NCBI GenBank assembly: GCA_947502595.1
Contig: CANNAM010000014.1
Location: 26,063-90,062 of the forward strand
Source: an uncultured Marinicella sp.
Lineage (GTDB): Bacteria > Pseudomonadota > Gammaproteobacteria > Xanthomonadales > Marinicellaceae
Direction: 5' to 3'
Length of the DNA stretch: 64,000 nt
Part shown: positions 48,136 through 56,001 of the stretch, in pieces
Layout: every line of letters begins with the position of its first letter
How positions within the stretch are numbered: position 1 is the stretch's first letter
The notes under the pieces: generated by a model
The model's database searches: none
What the model was told of the DNA's origin: nothing
Seen by the model: the letters and a program-made list of their open reading frames with translations, nothing else
Made by a program: the position numbers and the translations under genes

Positions 48136-49389
48136 ATGAGCACAGCAAAAATATCTAACTATTCTGAAATAGGCAAGCTGAATACAGTCATTATCCACGA
48201 GCCAGGCTTAGAAATGGAGAATATGACACCAGAGACTGCCCACGAAGTTTTGTACGATGACATCCTGACTTTAGACTTGGCACTTAAAGAGCATGCGCAA
48301 TTGTCAGGGGTGTTAAACAAGGTGGTGGAAAATGTCCTTGATTTTGAAAAATTACTGGAAGAAGTGCTTGATGACTCTCGGGTGAAACTGGATTTGTTAC
48401 AGGCTGTTTGCGCTTTGCATGGCCACAATGAACTGGTTGATGATTTGATGGCTCTTAATGCCAAGGATTTATCTTCACAACTGTTTTTAGGTACCTTGTT
48501 AAAGAAAGACACGTTGGAAAAATACCTCAGTCCTTCTCGGCATGCCATTCCACCGCTGCCAAATGCATTCTTTACTCGAGATGCAGTGATGTGTGTGTAT
48601 GATAAGACCATCATCGGCTCAATGGCACACCGGGTGCGTTTAACTGAAGCCTTGTTGCTGAAATCAATTTTTAATAACCACCCTAAGCTCAAAGGTCAGG
48701 GCTTTCATTACGATGGCACCCACCAAAAAAATGAAGATTTGACCATTGAAGGTGGTGATTTATTGGTGATCAGAGATGATTTGTTGGTGATAGGTTTTTC
48801 CGAACGAACATCAGCCAGAGCCATTGATCGTATGGCAGAAAAACTGTCGTTGGGGCATGAAAATTTAGACATTATTGTGGTTGAGCTACCAAAGATCAGA
48901 GCGACCATTCATTTGGACATGATTTTTACCATGTTGGATGTCGATACAGTGATGAATTTTGCGCCACTGATTCGTGGTGCTGGCAAATGTAAAGCTTTTC
49001 ATCTCAGCTGTACCAATGGTAAAACCAACTACATCAATGAATATTCGGGTTTGCCAAAGGCCTTAAGAAATTTCGGTTTAGAGTTGAATTTTGTTGATTG
49101 TGGTGGTGATAACCCTTTTGCCCAGGAACGCGAGCAGTGGACCAGTGGCGCAAATTTTTTCACATTTGCACCAGGCCATATCATTGGCTATAAACACAAC
49201 AAAGCCACTTTAGACGCTTTGGATCAAGCTGGTTTTGAAATCATTGAAGCCACTGACATCATCAGCGGCAGGGTGAGCATGCCCGCAGGTAAAGCCGCGG
49301 TTGCAATGGATGGTTCTGAGTTATCCCGTGGCGGTGGTGGTTGTCGTTGTATGACCATGCCAGTGCATCGCGATGCGGTTAAATGGTGA
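48136..49389 (+). CDS. Arginine deiminase family protein
   Basis: A 417-residue guanidine-modifying enzyme predicted to hydrolyse arginine to citrulline and ammonia. The family elements FFTRDAVMCV, IEGGDLLVI, IHLDMIFTMLD and the C-terminal nucleophile region GGGGCRCMTMP are all present. CRC puts a second Cys two residues before the likely nucleophile. It starts six bases after paaE, so it is in the same transcript as the phenylacetate genes. Ornithine carbamoyltransferase and carbamate kinase, its usual partners in the ADI pathway, are not here, so the role may be nitrogen release rather than ATP generation. Confidence 0.87.
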   Translation: MSTAKISNYSEIGKLNTVIIHEPGLEMENMTPETAHEVLYDDILTLDLALKEHAQLSGVLNKVVENVLDFEKLLEEVLDDSRVKLDLLQAVCALHGHNELVDDLMALNAKDLSSQLFLGTLLKKDTLEKYLSPSRHAIPPLPNAFFTRDAVMCVYDKTIIGSMAHRVRLTEALLLKSIFNNHPKLKGQGFHYDGTHQKNEDLTIEGGDLLVIRDDLLVIGFSERTSARAIDRMAEKLSLGHENLDIIVVELPKIRATIHLDMIFTMLDVDTVMNFAPLIRGAGKCKAFHLSCTNGKTNYINEYSGLPKALRNFGLELNFVDCGGDNPFAQEREQWTSGANFFTFAPGHIIGYKHNKATLDALDQAGFEIIEATDIISGRVSMPAGKAAVAMDGSELSRGGGGCRCMTMPVHRDAVKW

Positions 49390-49399
49390 TGATTTGCAA

Positions 49400-49771
49400 A
49401 TGAACCCAAGCTTAGTAATCTGTCTTGTCTGTGTTATAGCTACCCAAGTTAATGGGCAGGACAACCGAGTGCATTATAAAACATTGCCTACTGAACATAA
49501 CGGTGTGGTTGAGCGTCAAGATATCACTCAATTAGCCAAAGATTTATTTCATAAGTTCAATGGCTTAGAGGATGAATTGATTGTGTTTTGTAGCAATGAT
49601 AAACGGTTGGTTGATGCGTCACATAAATGGTATTGTCAAATAAGTCCGATGCATGCAGTACTGTATGAGAATGGCAAAGCAGCCCCATATGCTCCAGATG
49701 AAAATCAATGGACGATGAAAATTAATCTTAAAAATAACAGCTATGAATTGCAAAAAAATTGGCAGCAGTAA
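49400..49771 (+). CDS. Small secreted protein of unknown function
   Basis: A 123-residue protein I do not recognise. The ATG at 49400 gives a signal peptide (MNPSLVICLVCVIATQVNG). The mature part of about 105 residues has two cysteines (FCSNDKRL, WYCQIS) that could form a disulfide, and a C-terminal NLKNNSYELQKNWQQ. It begins ten bases after the arginine deiminase stop and is followed by a strong terminator, so it ends the paaABCDE transcript. Confidence 0.65.
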   Translation: MNPSLVICLVCVIATQVNGQDNRVHYKTLPTEHNGVVERQDITQLAKDLFHKFNGLEDELIVFCSNDKRLVDASHKWYCQISPMHAVLYENGKAAPYAPDENQWTMKINLKNNSYELQKNWQQ

Positions 49772-49799
49772 CTGGCAAAAATGTTTAATTTTAGGAATA

Positions 49800-49828
49800 A
49801 AAAAGGCCTGCAATTGCAGGCCTTTTTT
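49800..49828. terminator. Bidirectional intrinsic terminator
   Basis: GGCCTGCAATTGCAGGCC is a perfect 18-bp palindrome with A-runs before it and T-runs after it. It sits between the small secreted protein gene and the convergent hsp20 gene and can terminate both. Confidence 0.93.
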
Positions 49829-49851
49829 TAGCTAACTTAGCCGCGCAGTTG

Positions 49852-50322
49852 TTACGCGACTTCCTGTTTACCTTTAACTATCTCTGGTTTTTGATCCAAA
49901 GTCTTTTGCTCCGTGCCGATGGCAATGGTGCGAGGTTTCATCGCTTCTGGAATTTCACGTTCTAGTTCGATGTGCAACAAACCATTGTTCATATTGGCAG
50001 CTTTGACTTTGACGTGATCAGCCAACTGGAATCTTCGTTCAAAAGATCGGTTGGCGATGCCGCGGTGAATGAACTTACCTTCTACATCACCGTCCTTTTT
50101 GCCTTTAACGGTTAAGGTGTTTTGTTCAGAAGTGATTTCTAAATCTTGGTCACCAAATCCAGCCAAGGCCAAAGTGATGCGGTAATGATTGTCATCCAAA
50201 CTTTCAATGTTGTAAGGCGGATAACTTGGGGTTTGATCAATGCGGTTGGCTTGATCTAACAGTTGAGCCATGCGGTCAAAACCAATTGAAGTACGGAATA
50301 ATGGGGTTAAATCGAAATTCAT
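49852..50322 (-). CDS. Small heat-shock protein, Hsp20/IbpA family
   Basis: ATP-independent holdase of 156 residues. The N-terminal DLTPLFRTSIGFDRM and the alpha-crystallin core from YPPYNIESLDDNHYRITLAL to NGLLHIELEREIPE are typical of IbpA/B. The C-terminal IxI-like motif that caps oligomers appears as RTIAI. AGGAG is well placed before the ATG. No clear sigma-32 promoter could be read upstream. Confidence 0.95.
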   Translation of the reverse strand: MNFDLTPLFRTSIGFDRMAQLLDQANRIDQTPSYPPYNIESLDDNHYRITLALAGFGDQDLEITSEQNTLTVKGKKDGDVEGKFIHRGIANRSFERRFQLADHVKVKAANMNNGLLHIELEREIPEAMKPRTIAIGTEQKTLDQKPEIVKGKQEVA

Positions 50323-50396
50323 AATATATTCTCCTGTTTAAGCAATATAAATTTACAGTGACTTGCCATTTTCGATGCTGGCCAAGTCGAGTAATG

Positions 50397-50423
50397 ACTT
50401 AATCCCGTAAGCGGCGATTAAGT
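50397..50423. terminator. Hairpin between ubiA and hsp20
   Basis: ACTTAATC and GATTAAGT are exact reverse complements, and the stem continues inward through CCG and CGG with one bulged C. The hairpin lies about 25 bp after the ubiA stop codon on the minus strand and about 75 bp before hsp20. A terminator for the haloperoxidase-ubiA transcript is the simplest reading, but there is no T-run. Confidence 0.45.
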
Positions 50424-50447
50424 TCATAGACAATGTATGAATGGTTT

Positions 50448-51323
50448 TTAGGATTTCAAGAGGTAATGGCTGAATATTCCCACAAAAACCATCAAGCCGA
50501 CCCAATTGTTGTTTAAAAAGGCTTTGAAACATTGGCTTTCTTTGCGCGCAATGATTAAAAATTGTTGGTACACAAATAGCCACAAGACAATGATAACTGC
50601 TGAATAATATGGTGCAGTGAAGTCAGCTTGTTTACCAAAAAGAAACAGCGCCAAAACAGTCAGTAACTGGATGATGCCGATGATGGCTCGGTCTAAATCA
50701 CCAAACAAAATAGCCGTAGATTTAACTCCGATTTTCAAATCATCTTTGCGGTCAATCATGGCATATATGGTGTCATAGGCGGTGGTCCATAAAATGTTGA
50801 TGACAAACAACAGCCAAGCAATCTTCGGTACTGTACCAGTTATTTCTGCGTAAGCCATCGGAACAGAAAAAGAAAAAGCGATGCCTAAATACACTTGCGG
50901 TAAATAGGTCACTCTTTTCATCAGTGGGTAAGTGATGGCAAAGAATGCAGCAGCCAAGGCCAGCAATATGGTTAGTTTATGCAACAGCAGTAACAACATT
51001 GCGGCAGCCAACATCAGTCCAATGAACAGGTACCAGGCATGCTTCACTGGTAATTGGCTCTGGGCCAAGGGACGGTTTTGGGTGCGGGTAACATGACCAT
51101 CGTATTTGCGGTCAGCAATGTCATTAATCACACAGCCAGCTGCACGCATTAAAAACACCCCAGTGGTAAAGATCAGCCAAATTTTTCCATTGGGGTGACC
51201 GCCACTGGCAGTCCACAAAGCCCACCATGTAGGCCAAAGTAATAGCAATGTCCCAATAGGGCGGTCTAAACGCATCAATAAAAGGTAAGGCTTGATGCGC
51301 TTGAAAAGGCTATGACTGTTCAT
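50448..51323 (-). CDS. ubiA: 4-hydroxybenzoate polyprenyltransferase
   Basis: Integral membrane prenyltransferase of ubiquinone synthesis. The ATG at 51323 was preferred to an upstream frame because LFKRIKPYLLLMRLDRPIG is the family start. The 291 residues have the two aspartate-rich prenyl-diphosphate motifs NDIADRKYD and DRKDD, and about eight membrane segments. The start overlaps the haloperoxidase stop by four bases (ATGA). UbiC is not present. Confidence 0.96.
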   Translation of the reverse strand: MNSHSLFKRIKPYLLLMRLDRPIGTLLLLWPTWWALWTASGGHPNGKIWLIFTTGVFLMRAAGCVINDIADRKYDGHVTRTQNRPLAQSQLPVKHAWYLFIGLMLAAAMLLLLLHKLTILLALAAAFFAITYPLMKRVTYLPQVYLGIAFSFSVPMAYAEITGTVPKIAWLLFVINILWTTAYDTIYAMIDRKDDLKIGVKSTAILFGDLDRAIIGIIQLLTVLALFLFGKQADFTAPYYSAVIIVLWLFVYQQFLIIARKESQCFKAFLNNNWVGLMVFVGIFSHYLLKS

Positions 51324-53278
51324 TGATTGCTTAGCTTGCTCGATTGGGCAGTGGTTAAAAGTATGGCTGCTAGGATCATAAGGCTGATGAACCATGGGTT
51401 GAAAGGCACTTGTCTAGGCATTACTGGCTGGGTGCCTCTGAAGTAGGTCATGGCGTGTGCAAAAGCTTGCTGACCTATTTCAAATCCCATAAAACGACCT
51501 GGTATATCATCTGCTGTGGGGTGAATCCCGCCGTAAATACGCGATAAACTGGTTTCATCAGAAGCGTCTTGATAAGTGGCCCATTGCAACACCACGTCCA
51601 CACTCGGGCCTTCCTCAAAGACCAAGAACTCATTTTGTTCGGCATAAAAGTCACTCATGCCACCTGGGAAATATTCAGAGCCAGTCATGGCTGTCATCAC
51701 TTCAGCGGCAGCTCGAGAAAAGACGCTGTGACCAGATACATAACCGGCAAAAGGTGGTGTAACAAAAGAAGGTCGTTGGTAAGGCCACCAATTATCACAC
51801 AATATCCAGCCAACACCAGCTACTGAAGTTGCTGGGTCAATGATGAAGTCAGGCCCTTGCCATGCTTTGACTGCTATTTTACCCAAGTTACCATTACCTA
51901 AACCGGCTAAAAACTGATGAATGCCACCTGGTTGTATGGTATCAGGGGTAATCAGTTCGATGGTACCTGGAATTAAGCTGATGCCATCTTCATCATAACT
52001 GGCGGCATTGGGGTCAGAGCTTTGTCCTTGCCCACACATGTATCTGATGGCAGAAACTGGGCGAATATAATCATACCAGCCTTTCACGCTCCAGGCGGCA
52101 ATGGCTGCATCATGCATGGTGCCGCCTAAAATCAAATAGCTTTTAACTTCCCACTCCAGGTCATCCAATACTGGGCCTTCACCCTGCAATCGTTTGTCAA
52201 ATAAGGGATGGTCTGTAACGGTATTTAAAATAGTGAACCAGTGGCCAGGCGGTGTTTCTGAATCAGGGCCATCTGCCCAAAATTCAGCCAGTACACGATA
52301 ATAATCACCTGCTGGTACGATTTGAGGCGCATAGGGTTGCCCAGTTACAGGATTCAATACCCTGCCAGAACCGTTGTTGGTGCCTAAATCATTATTGCCT
52401 CTTGAGGCAGGGCTGATATCAATCATCACACCATCACTGGGGTCCAAGTAACTACTGAACTGCACCACTTGTTCAAACCCAGCTTTGTAGTCGGCATCAC
52501 CAATACCACCAATATAGGGTGGTGCACCAGGGTCTTTGAACACGTGATAAGTGATGCCATCACGTTGGTGGGTGGTGATGTCACTGGCTTGTAAGGAGAA
52601 AGGCGTTACATAACCCCATTCAGGACTGAGGAACTCGGGGTATTCATCGGTGATTACACCAGACTGCCCTTCAAAATATTCTAACGCCAAAGGTTGCCAG
52701 CGATTGGGGTCGGAAATGTCTGGATTGCCTGGTAAATCTGGTATCAAAGGATCATTGATAGGTGAGTAATTTAGGTTGGCGTAGTTGTCCACCTCATTGG
52801 CCCCATCAGTCATACCCAAGTCTATAATCAGTTGAGCAATGCGGTTACCAATTGCAGCGGCTGAATCGCTTTCGGTGTCAGTTATACTGATGTCATAATT
52901 CAATGTTTGCATTAAATTATCCAGCGCAGGCAGGGTTTCTGCTGCGCCCACAGATGGTGTGAAACGCCACTTCAGTAATCGGTATGCGGCGTAACTGATG
53001 GCTGTATTGCGGTCACTTGAAACATCATTTGATGGGTGTTTTGCAGTATAGAATACCCCAGTACAGTCATACTCAAACACACACCAAGCGTCATACATGG
53101 CGGCCGAGGTATGGTATAAGTTTCTGGCATGAACTGTGGCTCTTGCTTCGTCAACTCGTATGGCATCCAATAACACTTCATTCCAGTCTCTGGCCACGCC
53201 AGCCAATACTGGTTGACTGCTTAAAAGAAACAAAGTGAGTGTAAATAGGGTCTGTATTTGGGTCTTAGATCTGATCAT
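51320..53278 (-). CDS. Exported vanadium-dependent haloperoxidase-type PAP2 protein with C-terminal anchor
   Basis: A 652-residue exported protein of the vanadium chloroperoxidase/PAP2 superfamily. The ATG at 53278 follows a near-perfect AGGAGG and starts a signal peptide (LFTLTLFLLSSQPVLA). The vanadate/phosphate site motifs GYVSGHSVFSRAAAE and GGIHPTADD are present, with the upstream DYIRPVSAIRYMCG. The last 30 residues (VPFNPWFISLMILAAILLTT, then basic/polar) look like an IPTL-type C-terminal sorting or anchoring segment. Halide oxidation versus phosphatase activity cannot be decided from sequence. Coupled to ubiA by a four-base overlap. Confidence 0.85.
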   Translation of the reverse strand: MIRSKTQIQTLFTLTLFLLSSQPVLAGVARDWNEVLLDAIRVDEARATVHARNLYHTSAAMYDAWCVFEYDCTGVFYTAKHPSNDVSSDRNTAISYAAYRLLKWRFTPSVGAAETLPALDNLMQTLNYDISITDTESDSAAAIGNRIAQLIIDLGMTDGANEVDNYANLNYSPINDPLIPDLPGNPDISDPNRWQPLALEYFEGQSGVITDEYPEFLSPEWGYVTPFSLQASDITTHQRDGITYHVFKDPGAPPYIGGIGDADYKAGFEQVVQFSSYLDPSDGVMIDISPASRGNNDLGTNNGSGRVLNPVTGQPYAPQIVPAGDYYRVLAEFWADGPDSETPPGHWFTILNTVTDHPLFDKRLQGEGPVLDDLEWEVKSYLILGGTMHDAAIAAWSVKGWYDYIRPVSAIRYMCGQGQSSDPNAASYDEDGISLIPGTIELITPDTIQPGGIHQFLAGLGNGNLGKIAVKAWQGPDFIIDPATSVAGVGWILCDNWWPYQRPSFVTPPFAGYVSGHSVFSRAAAEVMTAMTGSEYFPGGMSDFYAEQNEFLVFEEGPSVDVVLQWATYQDASDETSLSRIYGGIHPTADDIPGRFMGFEIGQQAFAHAMTYFRGTQPVMPRQVPFNPWFISLMILAAILLTTAQSSKLSNQ

Positions 53279-53422
53279 GTTTTTCCTCCTAGATAATTTG
53301 ATTTTATCAAATACCAACAGGCAGGCATAGCATTAAGGGCTTAAATTCAAGTAACTGTGATACACATCCGATATGATAAATAAGTTAGAATCTAAGCCCA
53401 TTAATCAATACCTTAAAAACCC

Positions 53423-53884
53423 ATGTTACATATAGCATTGTACCAGCCTGAAATTCCACCAAACACGGGTAACATCATTCGTTTGTGCGCCAACACCGGT
53501 GCTCAGTTACACCTGATTCATCCCTTGGGTTTTGATATGGAGGTCAAAGCATTGCGTCGTGCAGGTTTAGACTATCATGAGTGGGCTGATGTTAAGCAGT
53601 ATGCGGATTTTGACGCCTTCATTACTGACCATTGCTTTAACCGGGTATTTGCGCTGACAACCAAGGCCAAACAGTATTCTCATGAGGTTGACTTTGTTGC
53701 CGAAGACTGTTTGCTGTTTGGTCCAGAGACCCGAGGCTTGCCAGCAGCAGTATTAGCCAATCCAAGTATCCAAAATATACGCATACCAATGAAAGCAGAC
53801 AGTCGCAGTTTAAATTTATCAAACACTGCTGCCATTGTATTGTATCAAGCTTTGGCAGATTTAAATTTTACTGACTTGGTATGA
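53423..53884 (+). CDS. trmL: tRNA (cytidine/uridine-34-2'-O)-methyltransferase TrmL
   Basis: SPOUT-family enzyme that 2'-O-methylates the wobble base of tRNA-Leu isoacceptors. The 153 residues contain YQPEIPPNTGNIIRLCANTG, the knot motifs LLFGPETRGLP and IPMKADSRSLNLSNTAAIVLYQAL, and have the usual length. A short hairpin (GCTGT/ACAGC) in the 30 bp before the convergent CAP gene may end both transcripts. Confidence 0.97.
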   Translation: MLHIALYQPEIPPNTGNIIRLCANTGAQLHLIHPLGFDMEVKALRRAGLDYHEWADVKQYADFDAFITDHCFNRVFALTTKAKQYSHEVDFVAEDCLLFGPETRGLPAAVLANPSIQNIRIPMKADSRSLNLSNTAAIVLYQALADLNFTDLV

Positions 53885-53914
53885 ATTAAGCTGTTACATA
53901 TCACAGCAGTTAAT

Positions 53915-54592
53915 TTAACGAGAATCGTCGAGTTTATTCCGATAAAACCTATCTCTTACATGTCGCCCACGCCTGCGTTTTTTATTTATCACTAGCGGCT
54001 CAATCAGGAGAACAGGTTTTTGCTCCAGTGTTTGCATTCGATCGCCAGCAATGATAACCACCCAGTAACTTTCATGCTCTGTGTCTGCATTGTAAATATA
54101 AGCTGCACCGATTTGGTCTTGAAGTTGAAAAAAATCATCGATGCCTAACAATAAGTTTTTATGCGGTTCACTGGTTAAGAAATCAGCAAAAACCTCATTG
54201 TGGTCGTCAGTACCGCCAGCCAGCGCCTCTACTTGATTGCCGAGTAAGGAGTAGGTTTTGGGTAATTTGTATCCATGGTGACGGAGCAGTTGGTTGGGAG
54301 ACATGCGACCTGCATGGTGCCATATGTTCTGATCTTTGGTGATGTGTTGTGCTTTGATGGCTGCAATTGCACTGAGCTTTGCGTTACAAGTCAGTTCATT
54401 GCGCTGTTGATTTTTATGGGTCATAATTAGCTGCACCAGTTGGTTGGCTTGTTGGTTGTTGCCACAAATGGTTTTATCGGCCCAAACCATATTGCTAGAT
54501 AACAGGCAACCAATGGTTGTCAGCAGGGTTAGAAAATAGGGTGTCTGTTTTAAATTATCCTGCATTACAAATTTTCTGATCTTATTTCGCAT
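53915..54592 (-). CDS. Exported CAP-superfamily (SCP-like) protein
   Basis: A 225-residue protein with a signal sequence (LTLLTTIGCLLSSNMVWA) followed by a CAP/SCP-like domain. Visible markers are LIMTHKNQQRNELTCNAKLSAIAAIKA (split here), WHHAGRMSPNQLLRHHGY and FLTSEPHKNLLLG, which contains the conserved His near the fold centre. The C-terminal tail is strongly basic (KKRRRGRHVRDRFYRNK). ATG 54592 is preceded by GGTGG; ATG 54565 is the alternative. Activity unknown. Confidence 0.78.
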   Translation of the reverse strand: MRNKIRKFVMQDNLKQTPYFLTLLTTIGCLLSSNMVWADKTICGNNQQANQLVQLIMTHKNQQRNELTCNAKLSAIAAIKAQHITKDQNIWHHAGRMSPNQLLRHHGYKLPKTYSLLGNQVEALAGGTDDHNEVFADFLTSEPHKNLLLGIDDFFQLQDQIGAAYIYNADTEHESYWVVIIAGDRMQTLEQKPVLLIEPLVINKKRRRGRHVRDRFYRNKLDDSR

Positions 54593-54754
54593 ACCACCAT
54601 GATAAATAAATACCGCAAAAAAAACACTGGTTAGTTATACAATCATAAATATTGTTTAAATAAGTACATTTACACTATATTAATGGGAATGTGACAATAT
54701 AATTAAAAAAAGGACCTATAATCATTGCTTAAGTACTTAATACCGAGACTTTAT

Positions 54755-55510
54755 ATGAGCCAAACTAAAGCCATTCTGCAAGCCATCAAGGGTTTGTTGA
54801 AACAACATAAAATTAATTACGCACAAGTGGCTGATCATCTAGGCTTGTCAGAATCCAGTGTTAAAAGGTCTTTTTCTCAAGGCCAAATAAGCCTTAATCG
54901 ATTGCTAGAAATTTGTGCCATGATGGATTTAGAGTTAGTGGATTTACTACAAGTACTGCAGAATCAAACCAATGAAATCACCCAGCTTACAGAACAGCAA
55001 GAGCAGGTCATCATTTCTGATACCAAGTTATTGTTGGTAACAGTCTGTGTATGTAATCATTGGTCATTCAAGGAAATCAACCAAACCTATCAAATTGAAG
55101 CGCCTGAATTGATCAGTATGTTATTGCAGTTAGAAGCCATTGATTTGATTGAGCTGAAGCCAAATAACAGCATCAAACTGAAGATTGCACCGCATTTTCA
55201 CTGGCTTGAAAATGGCCCGATTCAAGGCTTTTTTGAAGCCAATATACAGCAAGATTTTTGGCAGAGCAGTTTCACTGGACCTGGTGAGCTGCGTCTATTA
55301 GTTAATGGCATGATGAGTGTTGAATCTAATACAGCGATGCATAAACACATGACTCGGCTTAAACAACAATTCAGCCAATTATCAGAACAAGATCAGTTTT
55401 TACCGATGGAACAAAAACACGGTACGACTTTAGTGATGGGGCTAAGGCCATGGGAGTTGGCACTATTTACTGCCTTTCGTCGCAGCGAAAGTAACAAAAA
55501 CTTCGTTTAA
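54755..55510 (+). CDS. XRE-family transcriptional regulator
   Basis: A 251-residue DNA-binding protein. The ATG at 54755 was preferred to a TTG at 54725 because MSQTKAILQAIKGLLKQHKI leads straight into the helix-turn-helix (INYAQVADHLGLSESSVKRS, residues about 20-60). The rest, about 180 residues, has a winged-helix-like stretch (LLQLEAIDLIELK) and ends in a basic tail. It is monocistronic and has no obvious target in its neighbours. Confidence 0.8.
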   Translation: MSQTKAILQAIKGLLKQHKINYAQVADHLGLSESSVKRSFSQGQISLNRLLEICAMMDLELVDLLQVLQNQTNEITQLTEQQEQVIISDTKLLLVTVCVCNHWSFKEINQTYQIEAPELISMLLQLEAIDLIELKPNNSIKLKIAPHFHWLENGPIQGFFEANIQQDFWQSSFTGPGELRLLVNGMMSVESNTAMHKHMTRLKQQFSQLSEQDQFLPMEQKHGTTLVMGLRPWELALFTAFRRSESNKNFV

Positions 55511-55566
55511 GTCTAGCCTTAATTGCAGGTGGTTAAGCCTGACAAAATATACAGCTGCGCTTATTA

Positions 55567-55881
55567 TTAATTGCACTCTTCTTGGCAGTACAGTTCATGT
55601 AACAAATGGATGATTTGTACGGCCTTACTGTCAGTCAGTGAATAATACATGGTTTGGGCATCGCGACGAACTTTGACTAAATTGGCTTCTCTAAGTAATG
55701 CCAAATGTTGTGATAATGCCGATTGGCTTAATTGCGTTAGGGTTTCATTAAGGGCCGAAACTGACATTTCGTTTTCATGCAGTAAGCACAGAATAAGTAA
55801 TCTCTTTTGATTTGAAATGAGTTTGAGTAACTCTGAAGCAGACCCAGAATGGTTGATCATTTCTTCCATTGATTGGCTCAT
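55567..55881 (-). CDS. ArsR-family regulator of the BigR/SqrR (persulfide-sensing) type
   Basis: A 104-residue winged-helix repressor. The DNA-recognition helix reads LSQSALSQHLALLREANLV. C32 (LLILCLL) and C99 (LHELYC) occupy the positions of the two sensor cysteines in BigR, SqrR and YgaV, and the metal-site motif CVC of ArsR/SmtB is missing. That suggests control by reactive sulfur species or oxidation rather than metal. A third cysteine, C103, is extra. It is divergent from the RND operon, whose promoter contains a perfect dyad. Confidence 0.85.
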   Translation of the reverse strand: MSQSMEEMINHSGSASELLKLISNQKRLLILCLLHENEMSVSALNETLTQLSQSALSQHLALLREANLVKVRRDAQTMYYSLTDSKAVQIIHLLHELYCQEECN

Positions 55882-55943
55882 ATGGTATGCACAGTTATTG
55901 AATTGGCGTTATTGTGCATGAAAATTAAATCTTTAACAACTGT

Positions 55944-55972
55944 TTGTTTATTAGATGAAACTAATATATAAT
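55944..55972 (+). promoter_or_regulatory. Promoter of the RND operon with inverted-repeat operator in the spacer
   Basis: TTGTTT (55944-55949) and TATAAT (55967-55972) are 17 nt apart. TATTAG-ATGAAA-CTAATA (55949-55966) is a perfect 6-6-6 inverted repeat filling the spacer and extending with one mismatch. A repressor bound there would block the polymerase. The adjacent ArsR-family gene is the obvious candidate. Confidence 0.65.
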
Positions 55973-56001
55973 GCAACGATTCTATTTTATTACTGAATGT
56001 A

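Noticed and set aside
48159..48692. 177-residue minus-strand open frame antisense to the arginine deiminase gene
   Set aside because: It is Ser/Thr/Lys-rich with the composition of an antisense shadow, and the plus-strand gene has clear catalytic motifs.
50323..50447. Sigma-32 heat-shock promoter upstream of hsp20
   Set aside because: CTTGGCC appears on the minus strand, but no CCCCAT-type -10 stands at the required spacing.
50353..50583. 76-residue minus-strand open frame overlapping the 3' end of ubiA
   Set aside because: It overlaps a firmly identified gene in another frame for more than half its length, has no good start site and no recognisable domain.
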